Positions 6,763 to 13,861 of a stretch of 15,847 nucleotides of DNA are shown here, in pieces. Below the pieces are notes generated by a model. The model was not told the origin of the DNA. It made no database searches and saw only the letters and a program-made list of their open reading frames with translations. This stretch comes from CAYQZD01 sp964421875. Lineage in GTDB: Bacteria > Electryoneota > Tariuqbacteria > Tariuqbacterales > Tariuqbacteraceae. Position 1 is the stretch's first letter. Each line of letters opens with the position of its first letter. The stretch is taken from contig CAYQZD010000084.1 of assembly GCA_964421875.1 (NCBI GenBank), positions 1-15,847 of the forward strand. The letters run 5' to 3'. Position numbers and translations under genes: made by a program.

Positions 6763-7338
6763 TTATTCTCCTTTCACCTTGTTGTAAGCGTCTAAGATGG
6801 CGTTGACATTGCCTTCGATGACGTCTTCCCGGAATTTGCCGGTAAACTTTTGCTTAAAGTCATCCGCCACTAAGTTGATGTCGAGCATACCTGTGGCTTT
6901 CACCAGCCCACCGATCATCGGGGTGTTGGGGATTGCTTTCCCCAGGTGTTTTAGGGAGATGCCGGTGGCGTCGATGGTGAATATGCTACGTCCTTCGACT
7001 TTGAGTTTTTCTCGGACATTTGCCGGAGTGTCCATTGTGTTGACAATTAACATACCGTCTTTCGACAATCCCTCGGTCACGTCGACGATTCCCAGCAGGG
7101 TGGGGTCGAGCACCACCACGATGTCGGGATTGTTGACCTGAGAATGAACGGTAATAGGTGTTTCGCTGATGCGGGTGAAGGCTTTAATCGGCGCGCCTTG
7201 CCGCTCCGAGCCGTATTCGGGAAAGGCTTGAATTTGCTTCCCCGTGGCCAGAGCGGAATCGGCGAAGACTTTGGAAGCGGTCACTGCCCCCTGGCCTCCG
7301 CGCCCGTGCCAGCGGATTTCAACCATCTTTTCTGACAT
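6763..7338 (-). CDS. porG: Pyruvate:ferredoxin oxidoreductase, gamma subunit
   Basis: The 191-residue protein matches the POR gamma family: IRWHGRGGQGAVTASKVFADSAL at the N-terminus with the RGGQG motif, then FPEYGSERQGAPIKAFTRIS and DIVVVLDPTLL. In POR this domain binds CoA and structures the complex. Length is normal for the family. An AGGAGC site lies 8 bases ahead of the ATG. It is the first POR gene of the operon; the gamma-delta-alpha-beta order is that known from Thermotoga maritima porGDAB. The 146 bases upstream, to the lipoprotein stop, contain no promoter I would call with confidence. Confidence 0.92.
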   Translation of the reverse strand: MSEKMVEIRWHGRGGQGAVTASKVFADSALATGKQIQAFPEYGSERQGAPIKAFTRISETPITVHSQVNNPDIVVVLDPTLLGIVDVTEGLSKDGMLIVNTMDTPANVREKLKVEGRSIFTIDATGISLKHLGKAIPNTPMIGGLVKATGMLDINLVADDFKQKFTGKFREDVIEGNVNAILDAYNKVKGE

Positions 7339-7484
7339 TTATCGCTCCTGTTATGATTGAACGGAATTGTGGTTTAATGATGTGGAAACTGTTAGTTAGA
7401 CTCAGTACTATGTTTAAGATAAATATTTGTAATTGTTGCGCTTGGATTAAGATAAACAAGCATCTGTCATATAAGTGGCAGCAA

Positions 7485-8294
7485 TTATTGCCCGGCGGTA
7501 TCAGGGGCCATTTCGATGCGCAGGTCTTCACAATATGCGTATCCGTATAGGAAACCGTTTCCATCGCCGGTGATGTTGCCCATATCACCGATGTTATGGG
7601 GACCGGCGATTGCCGATAATCTGAAAGACCCGTACCCGTGATTTATTGAATCCATATCACAAGTATCGGGAAACAGCGTAGCCGCCGGGAAGAAGATACA
7701 GGTATCTTGCATATAGGCGGAGGTATCGAACCTGAAAGTATTCTGATTGTCCAGGCTGTCCCAATAAAAAATTGATAAATAGAAATTCATATAATACTCA
7801 TCGGCATTTTGGGATGAGGACCATATAATGTTGAGGCTGTCGCCTTTTTCAATATAAAGGTACGGCTGTCCGCCAACAATTGTATCCGGCTCCGGCGCTA
7901 ATAATTCGAAGGCGCCAGGCAGCGCCAGCATACTTTGCGCAACGCCCGTGTCGCCGTCGACTTTGATGAATTTCACCTGTAATGAGGCGGTGTCGCCGTG
8001 AGAAATCAGCAGGTCATCGTGAGAAAACCGAAAGGGAAATCCTCCCAAATACTCAAGGGAAACATCGTTCAGCCTCACTTCCGGAATTGAAGGTGAATTA
8101 GCTATTTCAATCCGCGCGTCGGTGGTGGAATCGGAAAATGAAGGCGTATAGACAGTTCCCGAAATTTGAATTAGATTCGGTCCCGATTGGCCCTGAGGGC
8201 CAGCGGGTCCTTCCAGACCTTCACAACCTATGACAAAGAACAGCAGTAACGACATTGATATAAGCAGACCAAGGAGGCTGTAAAGTGTTTTCAC
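7485..8294 (-). CDS. Putative outer-membrane lipoprotein with a short collagen-like stretch
   Basis: This 269-residue protein starts with a lysine and a long hydrophobic segment (residues 4-22) ending in VIGC, a good lipobox with lipidated Cys24. Glu at +2 gives no inner-membrane retention signal. Directly after the lipid anchor come five Gly-x-y triplets (26-40: GLE GPA GPQ GQS GPN), as in collagen-like bacterial surface proteins but very short. The rest is beta-rich, Asp/Ser-rich and unrecognised, and may form two immunoglobulin-like units (about 43-125 and 135-265). The start is GTG with a GGGAG site 5 bases away. No function can be given. It lies 146 bases ahead of porG on the same strand; a functional link is not implied. 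Confidence 0.75.
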   Translation of the reverse strand: MKTLYSLLGLLISMSLLLFFVIGCEGLEGPAGPQGQSGPNLIQISGTVYTPSFSDSTTDARIEIANSPSIPEVRLNDVSLEYLGGFPFRFSHDDLLISHGDTASLQVKFIKVDGDTGVAQSMLALPGAFELLAPEPDTIVGGQPYLYIEKGDSLNIIWSSSQNADEYYMNFYLSIFYWDSLDNQNTFRFDTSAYMQDTCIFFPAATLFPDTCDMDSINHGYGSFRLSAIAGPHNIGDMGNITGDGNGFLYGYAYCEDLRIEMAPDTAGQ

Positions 8295-8335
8295 CAGAAC
8301 TCCCTTTGTGTGAAAATTATGATTAAATGTAGTCT

Positions 8336-8367
8336 ATTATATCCGAGGTATTTGTCGGTTTTTACAA
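8336..8367 (-). promoter_or_regulatory. Possible promoter for the lipoprotein gene
   Basis: A perfect TATAAT (8341-8336 on the minus strand) lies 42 bases before the GTG start, within an AT-rich gap. The best -35 candidate, TTGTAA at 8367-8362, is 20 bases away, longer than optimal. It is the only clear -10 box in the gap between recR and this gene. Confidence 0.4.
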
Positions 8368-8423
8368 GCCAACCTAAGATAATATGTAATAATATATAAG
8401 CTATAAAAACAATGTGGGTCGAT

Positions 8424-9032
8424 TTACATCGCGCCCCGCCCCTCCATAGCCCGGGCGATGGTGGCGGGGTCGGTGTATTCCAGGTCGCCTCCCACCGGGA
8501 TACCGCGGGCGATGCGGGTGATTTTCAGCTTCGATTCCTTCAGCAATTCATCGAGATAGAGCGCAGTAGCGTCCCCTTCGGAGGAAGGATTGGTGGCGAT
8601 TATCAACTCCTTGACATCACCGCCGCTTATTCTGTCTTTAAGTTTATCGATGGAGAGTTTTTCGGGACCTGCGCCTTCCAGCGGGGAGATTACTCCGCCC
8701 AGCACGTGATACACTCCTCGATAAACATTCCCCTTTTCGATGGAGAGGATGTCCCCTGACTGCTCCACCACGCAGATGATCGAATGTTCGCGGCGGGGAT
8801 CGGCGCAGATGTAGCAGGGGTCTTCCTGGGAGATGTTGCCGCAGACGGTGCAGGATTTAATGTCGTCCTTGACTCTCAGCAGCGCCCTGGCCAGAGCTAC
8901 CGCCCGCTCCCGCGGTTCTTTCAGCACGGCCATCGCCATCCGAAGGGCCGATTTATGCCCCACACCGGGGAAGCGGGAGAATTGTTCGGTCAGTTCCTGC
9001 AGGGCTGGAGGGATATTTTCCAATTGAGCCAT
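8424..9032 (-). CDS. recR: Recombination protein RecR
   Basis: RecR of normal length (202 residues). The helix-hairpin-helix region is FSRFPGVGHKSALRMAM (18-34). The zinc finger has Cys61-x2-Cys64-x8-Cys73-x2-Cys76 and the Toprim domain begins ICVVEQSGDILSIEK, with ATNPSSEGDATALYL and the conserved C-terminal GIPVGGDLEYTDPATIARAM. It acts with RecF/RecO to load RecA on gapped DNA. It follows ybaB in the widely conserved dnaX-ybaB-recR cluster with a 38-base gap. No clear Shine-Dalgarno is seen at this ATG, but the N-terminus aligns with the family pattern. Confidence 0.97.
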   Translation of the reverse strand: MAQLENIPPALQELTEQFSRFPGVGHKSALRMAMAVLKEPRERAVALARALLRVKDDIKSCTVCGNISQEDPCYICADPRREHSIICVVEQSGDILSIEKGNVYRGVYHVLGGVISPLEGAGPEKLSIDKLKDRISGGDVKELIIATNPSSEGDATALYLDELLKESKLKITRIARGIPVGGDLEYTDPATIARAMEGRGAM

Positions 9033-9070
9033 TGGTGATTAGGTTCGATTAGGGGATATATAATCTCAGG

Positions 9071-9388
9071 TTAAAATCCTGGAATTCCCATTCCTTTCAT
9101 ACCGCCGGCGATATCCGCCATTTTGCTTTCGGAGATTTCCTGGGCTTTGTTCATCGCATCCTGAATTGCGGCCATCACCGCGTCTTCCAGCATTTCGACA
9201 TCTTCCGGATCGACCGCTTCCGGATCGATTTTCAGCCCCAGCACCTGGCTTTTTCCGTTTACTTTGACGGTCACCATCCCTCCGGCGGCGGAACCTTCCA
9301 CCTCCATTCTCTCAAGCTCTTCCTGCGCTTCCATCATCCGCTGCTGCATCTTCTGAGCCTGCTTCATTATATTTCCCATATTCTTCAT
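9071..9388 (-). CDS. YbaB/EbfC family nucleoid-associated protein
   Basis: The protein (105 residues) has the family's form: a charged helical N-terminus MKQAQKMQQRMMEAQEELERMEVEGSA split by Gly residues, the strand VTVKVNGKSQVLGLKIDPE, and a C-terminal helix EDAVMAAIQDAMNKAQEI with a Met/Gly-rich tail. Family members are small dimeric DNA-binding proteins. The gene sits between dnaX and recR as in most bacteria. A GGGAT-type site precedes the ATG. Confidence 0.95.
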   Translation of the reverse strand: MKNMGNIMKQAQKMQQRMMEAQEELERMEVEGSAAGGMVTVKVNGKSQVLGLKIDPEAVDPEDVEMLEDAVMAAIQDAMNKAQEISESKMADIAGGMKGMGIPGF

Positions 9389-9448
9389 AGCTTCATCCCG
9401 TTTGGTTTTTCGTTGAACTGATATTAGTCTGATTAGCGGTGGAATCCC

Positions 9449-11158
9449 TCAAGCTTTCTCCACATCGAAGCGTTGGTGCAGTTCCTTCAGAACTCCATTT
9501 TCCTCCATTAGCTGGTTGAGTTCCTTTTTTTGACTTCCGGGAGCGACAGTTTTAGCGGCGGATTTGGTAATTTCGTCGTCGCGGTAGCATTTCAGCAGCA
9601 GCGACATTCCGGTGGCTTCTTTAATGGCGTCCTGCACCAGCCGCTTTTTACCGTTGATGCATTTCATCTGGAAATCGCCGCCGCAAGCCACCTCCAATTG
9701 GTTGCGTTTGATAGCAGTCGGCGCCGCGTCTCTCAAGTAAACCGCCAGGGAATGATTATGCCTGCGCAGAGTGTCGGCGACTTTTCCCCAGGTTGCTTGA
9801 ATCCGCTCGATGCCGGTGGCGGAGCTTAGTTCGGAGGCACCCTGTTCCTCATCCTGTCGGTTTTGGAATTCGATTTCGGCGGTGGCGTCGCTGTTGGTTT
9901 CTTCCGATTTCTCCTGAACTATTACCTCGGAAGGAGCGGTTTCTTCGGCTTCAGCGGCGTCTTTAGCCGCAGATTTCGTTTCGAATAAATCCGGTTTCAC
10001 CACTGGACCGGGACGTGAGTTTTTATAGGGTTCCGAAGCCCATCCTTCGAGCAGTTCGCTAAGTTCGGGGGCGTCGTGCAGTTTCATCATCGCGAAGAGC
10101 TTGAGTTCCAAGCCAAGAACCGGGGTTTGGGAGCGGCGCAACTCGTAGGCTCCTTCATAGGCGAGCTTCATCAGGCGGACCAAATCAAGCTGGTTGAAAC
10201 CCGCTGCCAGTTCCGTCATCCTCCGGCGATAATCTTCGACGCCTTCGACGGCTTCGGCGTCTCCCGCGGATTTGATGAAGAGCAAATCCCGGTAGAAGCG
10301 GGCGAATCCCCTCATAAATTCCGCCGGATCAGCGCCAATCCCGGATAAATCTTCGACTAATTGGAAGACTGCGGCGGAGTTTTTATCCACCACCGTATCG
10401 ACCGCTCGGAAGAACAGGTTTTGGTCGATAACTCCCAGCGCTTTCCGCACTTCATCGGCGGTGATTTCGCCTTCGCTATAGGCTGCCAACTGGTCCAGTA
10501 GTCCCACTCCGTCCCGTAGGGAGCCGCTGGCTCGCCCCGCGAGCAAGTCGATCGCTTCTTCGGTGGCGGCGATTTCTTCTTTTTCCGCGATGAACTTCAG
10601 GTAGCCGGCGATTTCGCTTTGGGGGACCAGGCGGAAATTGAAGCGCTGCACCCGCGACAGCACGGTGCGGGGAACCTGCTCAATCTCGGTGGTGGCGCCG
10701 ATGAAGACGGCGTGGGAGGGGGGTTCTTCCAGGGTTTTGAGGAAGGCGTTGTTGGCTTCCTTGGTCAGCATATGGATTTCGTCGATGATGTAAACCCGGA
10801 ATTTCCCCTCGGCGGGAGCGAAGCGGACGTTTTCGCGCAGGTTCCTTATCTCGTCTATGCCTCGGTTGGAAGCGGCGTCGATTTCCAGCACATCGAGGGA
10901 GGCGCCTGAGCTGATTGAAATGCAGGCTCGGCATTCGCCGCAAGGCTGGGGCGTGGGTCCTTTCTCGCAGTTCAAAGCCTTCGCCAGGATGCGGGCGGTG
11001 GAGGTTTTCCCCACTCCTCGGGGTCCGGAAAAGATATAGGCGTGGGCGTAACGGCCGCTTTTCAAGGCGTTTTTCAGGGTGTGAACCACGTGGGGCTGGC
11101 CCACAATCATGTCGAAGTTCGAGGGACGATATTTGCGAGCCATCACGAGATAAGACAT
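9449..11158 (-). CDS. dnaX: DNA polymerase III subunit gamma/tau
   Basis: The 569-residue clamp-loader ATPase shows Walker A GPRGVGKT (45-52), a zinc site Cys64-x8-Cys73-x2-Cys76-x2-Cys79, and Walker B-like IIDEIHML (124-131). The sensor-1/arginine-finger region reads TVLSRVQRF, with Val where the SRC motif usually has Cys. Clamp-loader domain III follows to about 370. An acidic, Ala/Glu/Ser-rich linker (about 385-445) leads to a tau-type C-terminal domain (about 450-569). It is the first protein gene after the SRP RNA, with a good GGGAG site. An A-AAA-AAG heptamer in frame at 9525-9531 lies only about 25 codons from the end; see findings. Confidence 0.97.
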   Translation of the reverse strand: MSYLVMARKYRPSNFDMIVGQPHVVHTLKNALKSGRYAHAYIFSGPRGVGKTSTARILAKALNCEKGPTPQPCGECRACISISSGASLDVLEIDAASNRGIDEIRNLRENVRFAPAEGKFRVYIIDEIHMLTKEANNAFLKTLEEPPSHAVFIGATTEIEQVPRTVLSRVQRFNFRLVPQSEIAGYLKFIAEKEEIAATEEAIDLLAGRASGSLRDGVGLLDQLAAYSEGEITADEVRKALGVIDQNLFFRAVDTVVDKNSAAVFQLVEDLSGIGADPAEFMRGFARFYRDLLFIKSAGDAEAVEGVEDYRRRMTELAAGFNQLDLVRLMKLAYEGAYELRRSQTPVLGLELKLFAMMKLHDAPELSELLEGWASEPYKNSRPGPVVKPDLFETKSAAKDAAEAEETAPSEVIVQEKSEETNSDATAEIEFQNRQDEEQGASELSSATGIERIQATWGKVADTLRRHNHSLAVYLRDAAPTAIKRNQLEVACGGDFQMKCINGKKRLVQDAIKEATGMSLLLKCYRDDEITKSAAKTVAPGSQKKELNQLMEENGVLKELHQRFDVEKA

Positions 11159-11227
11159 CGGGCTCCCGGAACGTTGTATTGAGATTTATTTGCGGAAAAC
11201 GCGAATGGACTTACATCATTAACAATA

Positions 11228-11501
11228 AGGCTGTGCCCTGCATTCGAGTCCTTCAAATCCGGCGGTTTCGCAGGGCAAAGGCTCGAGCCGGGCAGCCCCG
11301 CGGCGCTCGGCGGCGCCGCTTACCGCTGCTTCCTTCCGGACCTGACGGGGTTGGGCGGACCTCCGACGCACGGGACCCAACTGTCAACGCCTTCGCGATG
11401 CGCACCTTCCGGCTGAAGGGGGCTCTCTGTGCAGGTATTCAGCCCCGCTGTAGCGGATTGCGGGTTATAGGGCGCCGCTAACTCCCCGCCTAGCACAGCC
11501 T
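11228..11501 (-). ncRNA. ffs: Signal recognition particle RNA, long (Bacillus-type with Alu domain)
   Basis: The minus strand contains the universally conserved SRP domain, ending GGTCCGGAAGGAAGCAGC, at 11325-11346. The 5' part reads GTGCTAGGCGGGGAG...TGCAATCCGC, and GTTGACAGTTGGGTCC follows, all closely like the B. subtilis scRNA including its Alu portion. The two ends pair perfectly over 9 bases (AGGCTGTGC at 11501-11493 with GCACAGCCT at 11236-11228), which fixes the boundaries to about 274 nt. It lies directly upstream of dnaX, the arrangement scr-dnaX-ybaB-recR of Firmicutes. No polyuridine terminator follows, so it may be processed from a longer transcript that runs into dnaX. Confidence 0.95.
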
Positions 11502-11506
11502 GTATG

Positions 11507-11593
11507 TTGGGATACGGGATTCAGGATACGGGACTCGGTGTTCAAAACTTGGAAAGTTGAACTGTATCCCGATTACTGAATCCTGAATCCCAA
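11507..11593. repeat. Imperfect 87-base inverted repeat between tRNA-Ala and SRP RNA
   Basis: The left arm TTGGGATACGGGATTCAGGA and the right arm (reverse complement begins TTGGGATTCAGGATTCAG) can pair over about 28 bases with a few mismatches. An inner stem GTTCAA / TTGAAC surrounds the loop. Each arm is itself made of repeated GGGAT(A/T)C(G/A)GGA words. It fills the whole spacer between the two RNA genes and may act as a processing signal, a terminator or an inserted palindrome. Confidence 0.65.
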
Positions 11594-11598
11594 TTTCG

Positions 11599-11672
11599 TG
11601 GAGCTGAGCGGGATCGAACCGCCGACCTGTGCGTTGCGAACGCACCGCTCTCCCAAACTGAGCTACAGCCCC
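11599..11672 (-). tRNA. tRNA-Ala (anticodon CGC)
   Basis: The minus strand folds into a complete cloverleaf of 74 nt. The acceptor GGGGCTG pairs with CAGCTCC and contains the G3:U70 wobble that is the alanine identity element. The D-arm is GCTC...GAGC, the anticodon arm is GTGCG-TTCGCAA-CGCAC with anticodon CGC (11638-11636), and the T-arm loop is TTCGATC. The discriminator is A. The 3' CCA is not encoded (next bases CGA). It reads GCG codons and is upstream of the SRP RNA. Confidence 0.95.
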
Positions 11673-11739
11673 ATTTTTTATTTAAACTACAATGTACAAA
11701 GTTGGAGGCAAAAAGTCAAAAAGAATCCTTTAAAACCCA

Positions 11740-13305
11740 TCACCTTATTATTATTATTCGTTTCAGCGATTCTTGATTGTGATTTGACAGTTTAATTAGA
11801 TACACTCCCGAAGGCAGCGCGTTTCCCCGTCTATCCCGTCCCTCCCATGATACGGTATTTAATCCGGGAACGGACTGATTGTCAAGCAATGTCGTTACTC
11901 TTTGTCCCAATGAGTTGTAAATCTGCAGAGTGATATGTTCTTTCGTGTTTACATTGAAGGTGATAGTAGTTGAGGAATTGAAAGGATTGGGATAGTTTTG
12001 CCTAAGGTTGAAAGCGGTCAAACGATATTCCGGTCTTCGCTTGACCCCCGGAGTCAAAGTGGTGTCGCTGTAAATGAATATCTCACCGGGGATAGTATAG
12101 TTTCCACAATGCGCATCGAACATGAAATCGTCTATACCATCGCCGTTGACATCGCCGGCATACACAGCAGCATAAGTTCTACCTGGCGACTGAATCATTA
12201 TATCAAATTCCTTATATCCCTGAACTTGAGGATTGAGGAAAAATATATACAATCTCCCCATATCGTAACCCTGCAACACCACATCCATCCAGCCGTCATT
12301 GTTCAAATCCCCAGCGATGTTACATTCCCTCAAGTGACCGGAATGACCGTATAATGATATGTCAGGAATCGTATCTACCGCAGCTCCGCCAAAGAAAATG
12401 TATCCTCTGGAATCGAAGGGAGACATTCTGCCGATCATAATCTCGTCATAGCCATCGCCGTGAATGTCGGGAATGATTATGGAGTTACGGTCGGCGTCGC
12501 TGGCGAAGTTCCAATCCGGGATAGTATCCGGCGGATTTCCGCCAAAGAACATTATCTTCTCAAAGCCTCCATGTGGTCCACCTTTACAAATAATGTCTTC
12601 ATAACTGTCACCATTGACATCACCGCTGCAGGAAATATAATCACCGAAATCATGATAACTGTTAGGTTCAGCAGTTATGGAATAATCGGGAATGGAATCA
12701 AGATTTGGCCCTCCATAAAACACATAGAATTTGCCGTTAATAATATCAACCAAATTATACATTCCTGCGGACACCATTAAATCATTGTATGAATCACCGT
12801 TAAAATCTCCCATCGATGAATAACCACCGAATTCGTGAGCATCGATACTCAAGGTATCCGGTTTCAGAATTAAATCGGCCTGATTGTCCAGCAAGAGTCC
12901 GCCAAAATAGACATACATCTTAGGTTCAGCCCCCGGCGCCCTGGCATAATCGCAGCCAATCGCTATATCGGGATAGGAATCTCCGTTCAAGTCACGGCAT
13001 TCCAGCGGCAGTGGACCGAACCGAGATACATGTGGTTCCGTGAATATCATATCAGGTATGGTGTCCATCGGATTGCCGCCAAAATAAAGCCTGCATTCGC
13101 CGGGCCAGCGGGTACTGTCCTGCCACTCCCACATAGTGACGAGAATGTCGTCGAATCCATCAAGATTCTGGTCGCCTACCGCTAATAAATGTACAAATTC
13201 ACACTCCGGCGCAGGCGCAGTGCAATGCCAGATGGGGGTGAAATCGGCGGAAGCGGTTCCTACCCACAACAGCCCCGCGATGACGAAAATGATAATTCGG
13301 CGCAT
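11740..13305 (-). CDS. Secreted FG-GAP/VCBS-repeat beta-propeller protein with C-terminal sorting domain
   Basis: From the ATG at 13305 (GGAGG 5 bases ahead) the protein has 521 residues. A signal peptide (MRRIIIF...GTASA) is probably cut after Ala20. About seven calcium-type loops follow (e.g. DQNLDGFDD, DLNGDSYPD, DFNGDSYND, DVNGDSYED, DIHGDGYDE, DLNNDGWMD, DVNGDGIDD). They alternate with FGG-x4-DxIPD strands, so a seven-bladed integrin-like propeller is likely. The C-terminal 84 residues begin YPNPFNSST and contain YNSLGQRV and LPSGVYLIKL, the Por/FlgD-like domain used as a type IX sorting tag in Bacteroidetes and common in related candidate phyla. It is probably exported to the cell surface; ligand unknown. 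An upstream in-frame start at 13344 is rejected because it lacks a ribosome site. Confidence 0.88.
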   Translation of the reverse strand: MRRIIIFVIAGLLWVGTASADFTPIWHCTAPAPECEFVHLLAVGDQNLDGFDDILVTMWEWQDSTRWPGECRLYFGGNPMDTIPDMIFTEPHVSRFGPLPLECRDLNGDSYPDIAIGCDYARAPGAEPKMYVYFGGLLLDNQADLILKPDTLSIDAHEFGGYSSMGDFNGDSYNDLMVSAGMYNLVDIINGKFYVFYGGPNLDSIPDYSITAEPNSYHDFGDYISCSGDVNGDSYEDIICKGGPHGGFEKIMFFGGNPPDTIPDWNFASDADRNSIIIPDIHGDGYDEIMIGRMSPFDSRGYIFFGGAAVDTIPDISLYGHSGHLRECNIAGDLNNDGWMDVVLQGYDMGRLYIFFLNPQVQGYKEFDIMIQSPGRTYAAVYAGDVNGDGIDDFMFDAHCGNYTIPGEIFIYSDTTLTPGVKRRPEYRLTAFNLRQNYPNPFNSSTTITFNVNTKEHITLQIYNSLGQRVTTLLDNQSVPGLNTVSWEGRDRRGNALPSGVYLIKLSNHNQESLKRIIIIR

Positions 13306-13400
13306 TTTTCCTCCGTAAAATAAGCTGCAAGATACAAGCTGCAAGCTGCAAGTCCCCCCTAAAGACCCCCCGCTTTGTGAATCGCTGATGACCCAGATTA

Positions 13401-13426
13401 GTAGGGTGGGTTCTTAACCCACCAAT
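13401..13426 (+). repeat. Repeat A, copy 1 (26 bp, identical to 15326-15351)
   Basis: The element starts GTAGGGTGGGTT, has a CTT loop and ends AACCCACCAAT. An identical 26-base copy in the same orientation lies at 15326-15351, and an 18-base partial copy at 15551-15568. Together the full copies bracket the plus-strand gene. Confidence 0.85.
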
Positions 13427-13753
13427 TTACAAGTCATTCCGAGCGACTTGTGCGCCGTACGGCGTAAAGCCGGAATCCTTCTTCCCCCCTTTCCTAAAGG
13501 GGGGCAGGGGGGATTAGTATCTGTAGGTCGGCTTACATGTCAGCCGTAAGCTGATTCAAAGCCGACATTCATTATGGCGGGTCTGAATGACCCGCCCTAC
13601 GATAGCCACCATAGCCATCATAGCCCGTGAATTTTCCACCAACCCGCCTAAGGCGGACAAATCCCAAAGCAAGATTCATCCACTCCATTGTAATTAATAA
13701 TATCCAAGTATGCAATAATATTATATATTGTGGTAAGTTTTCCGGCAAAATTC

Positions 13754-13782
13754 TTGAATTTCATCTTACTAGTGCTTATATA
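13754..13782 (+). promoter_or_regulatory. Possible promoter for the plus-strand gene
   Basis: TTGAAT at 13754-13759 and TATATA at 13777-13782 are separated by 17 bases, each matching the sigma-70 consensus at four of six positions. It would start transcription near 13789, giving a leader of about 70 bases that contains the telomere-like heptamers. The match is modest in an AT-rich region, so chance is possible. Confidence 0.35.
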
Positions 13783-13828
13783 GTTATCTGATTCGAATAG
13801 CGAGTTAGAGTTTATTTAATACTCTATC

Positions 13829-13853
13829 CCCTAAACCCTAAACCCTAAACCCT
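13829..13853 (+). repeat. Telomere-like tandem heptamer (CCCTAAA) x 3.5
   Basis: Three exact CCCTAAA units followed by CCCT end 8 bases before the ATG of the plus-strand gene. They occupy the place where a ribosome-binding site would be expected. Confidence 0.85.
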
Positions 13854-13861
13854 GTATTATT

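Larger units (their letters stand above)
13306..13861. repeat. Gene-free, repeat-dense region left of the plus-strand gene
   Basis: No coding region is seen in 556 bases. In order it holds: a stutter of AAGCTGCAAG words (13321-13353); a C6...C6 element (13354-13371); a GTAGGGTGGG palindrome (13401-13426) with stem TGGGTT-ctt-AACCCA; a GTCATTCCGAG element with a GCGCCGTACGGCG palindrome (13433-13478); a CCCCCCTTT-cct-AAAGGGGGG hairpin plus a further G6 run (13484-13516); a long palindrome GTCGGCTT...AAGCCGAC (13527-13566); GGCGGGTC-tgaat-GACCCGCC (13576-13596); three ATAGCC-N3 units (13602-13626); CCGCC-taa-GGCGG (13644-13656); an AT-rich stretch to about 13820; and a telomere-like heptamer array. 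Confidence 0.8.

Noticed and set aside
10915..11481. Plus-strand open frame of 188 codons across dnaX and the SRP RNA
   Set aside because: It runs antisense through a structured RNA gene and the dnaX start; composition is that of GC-rich shadow coding.
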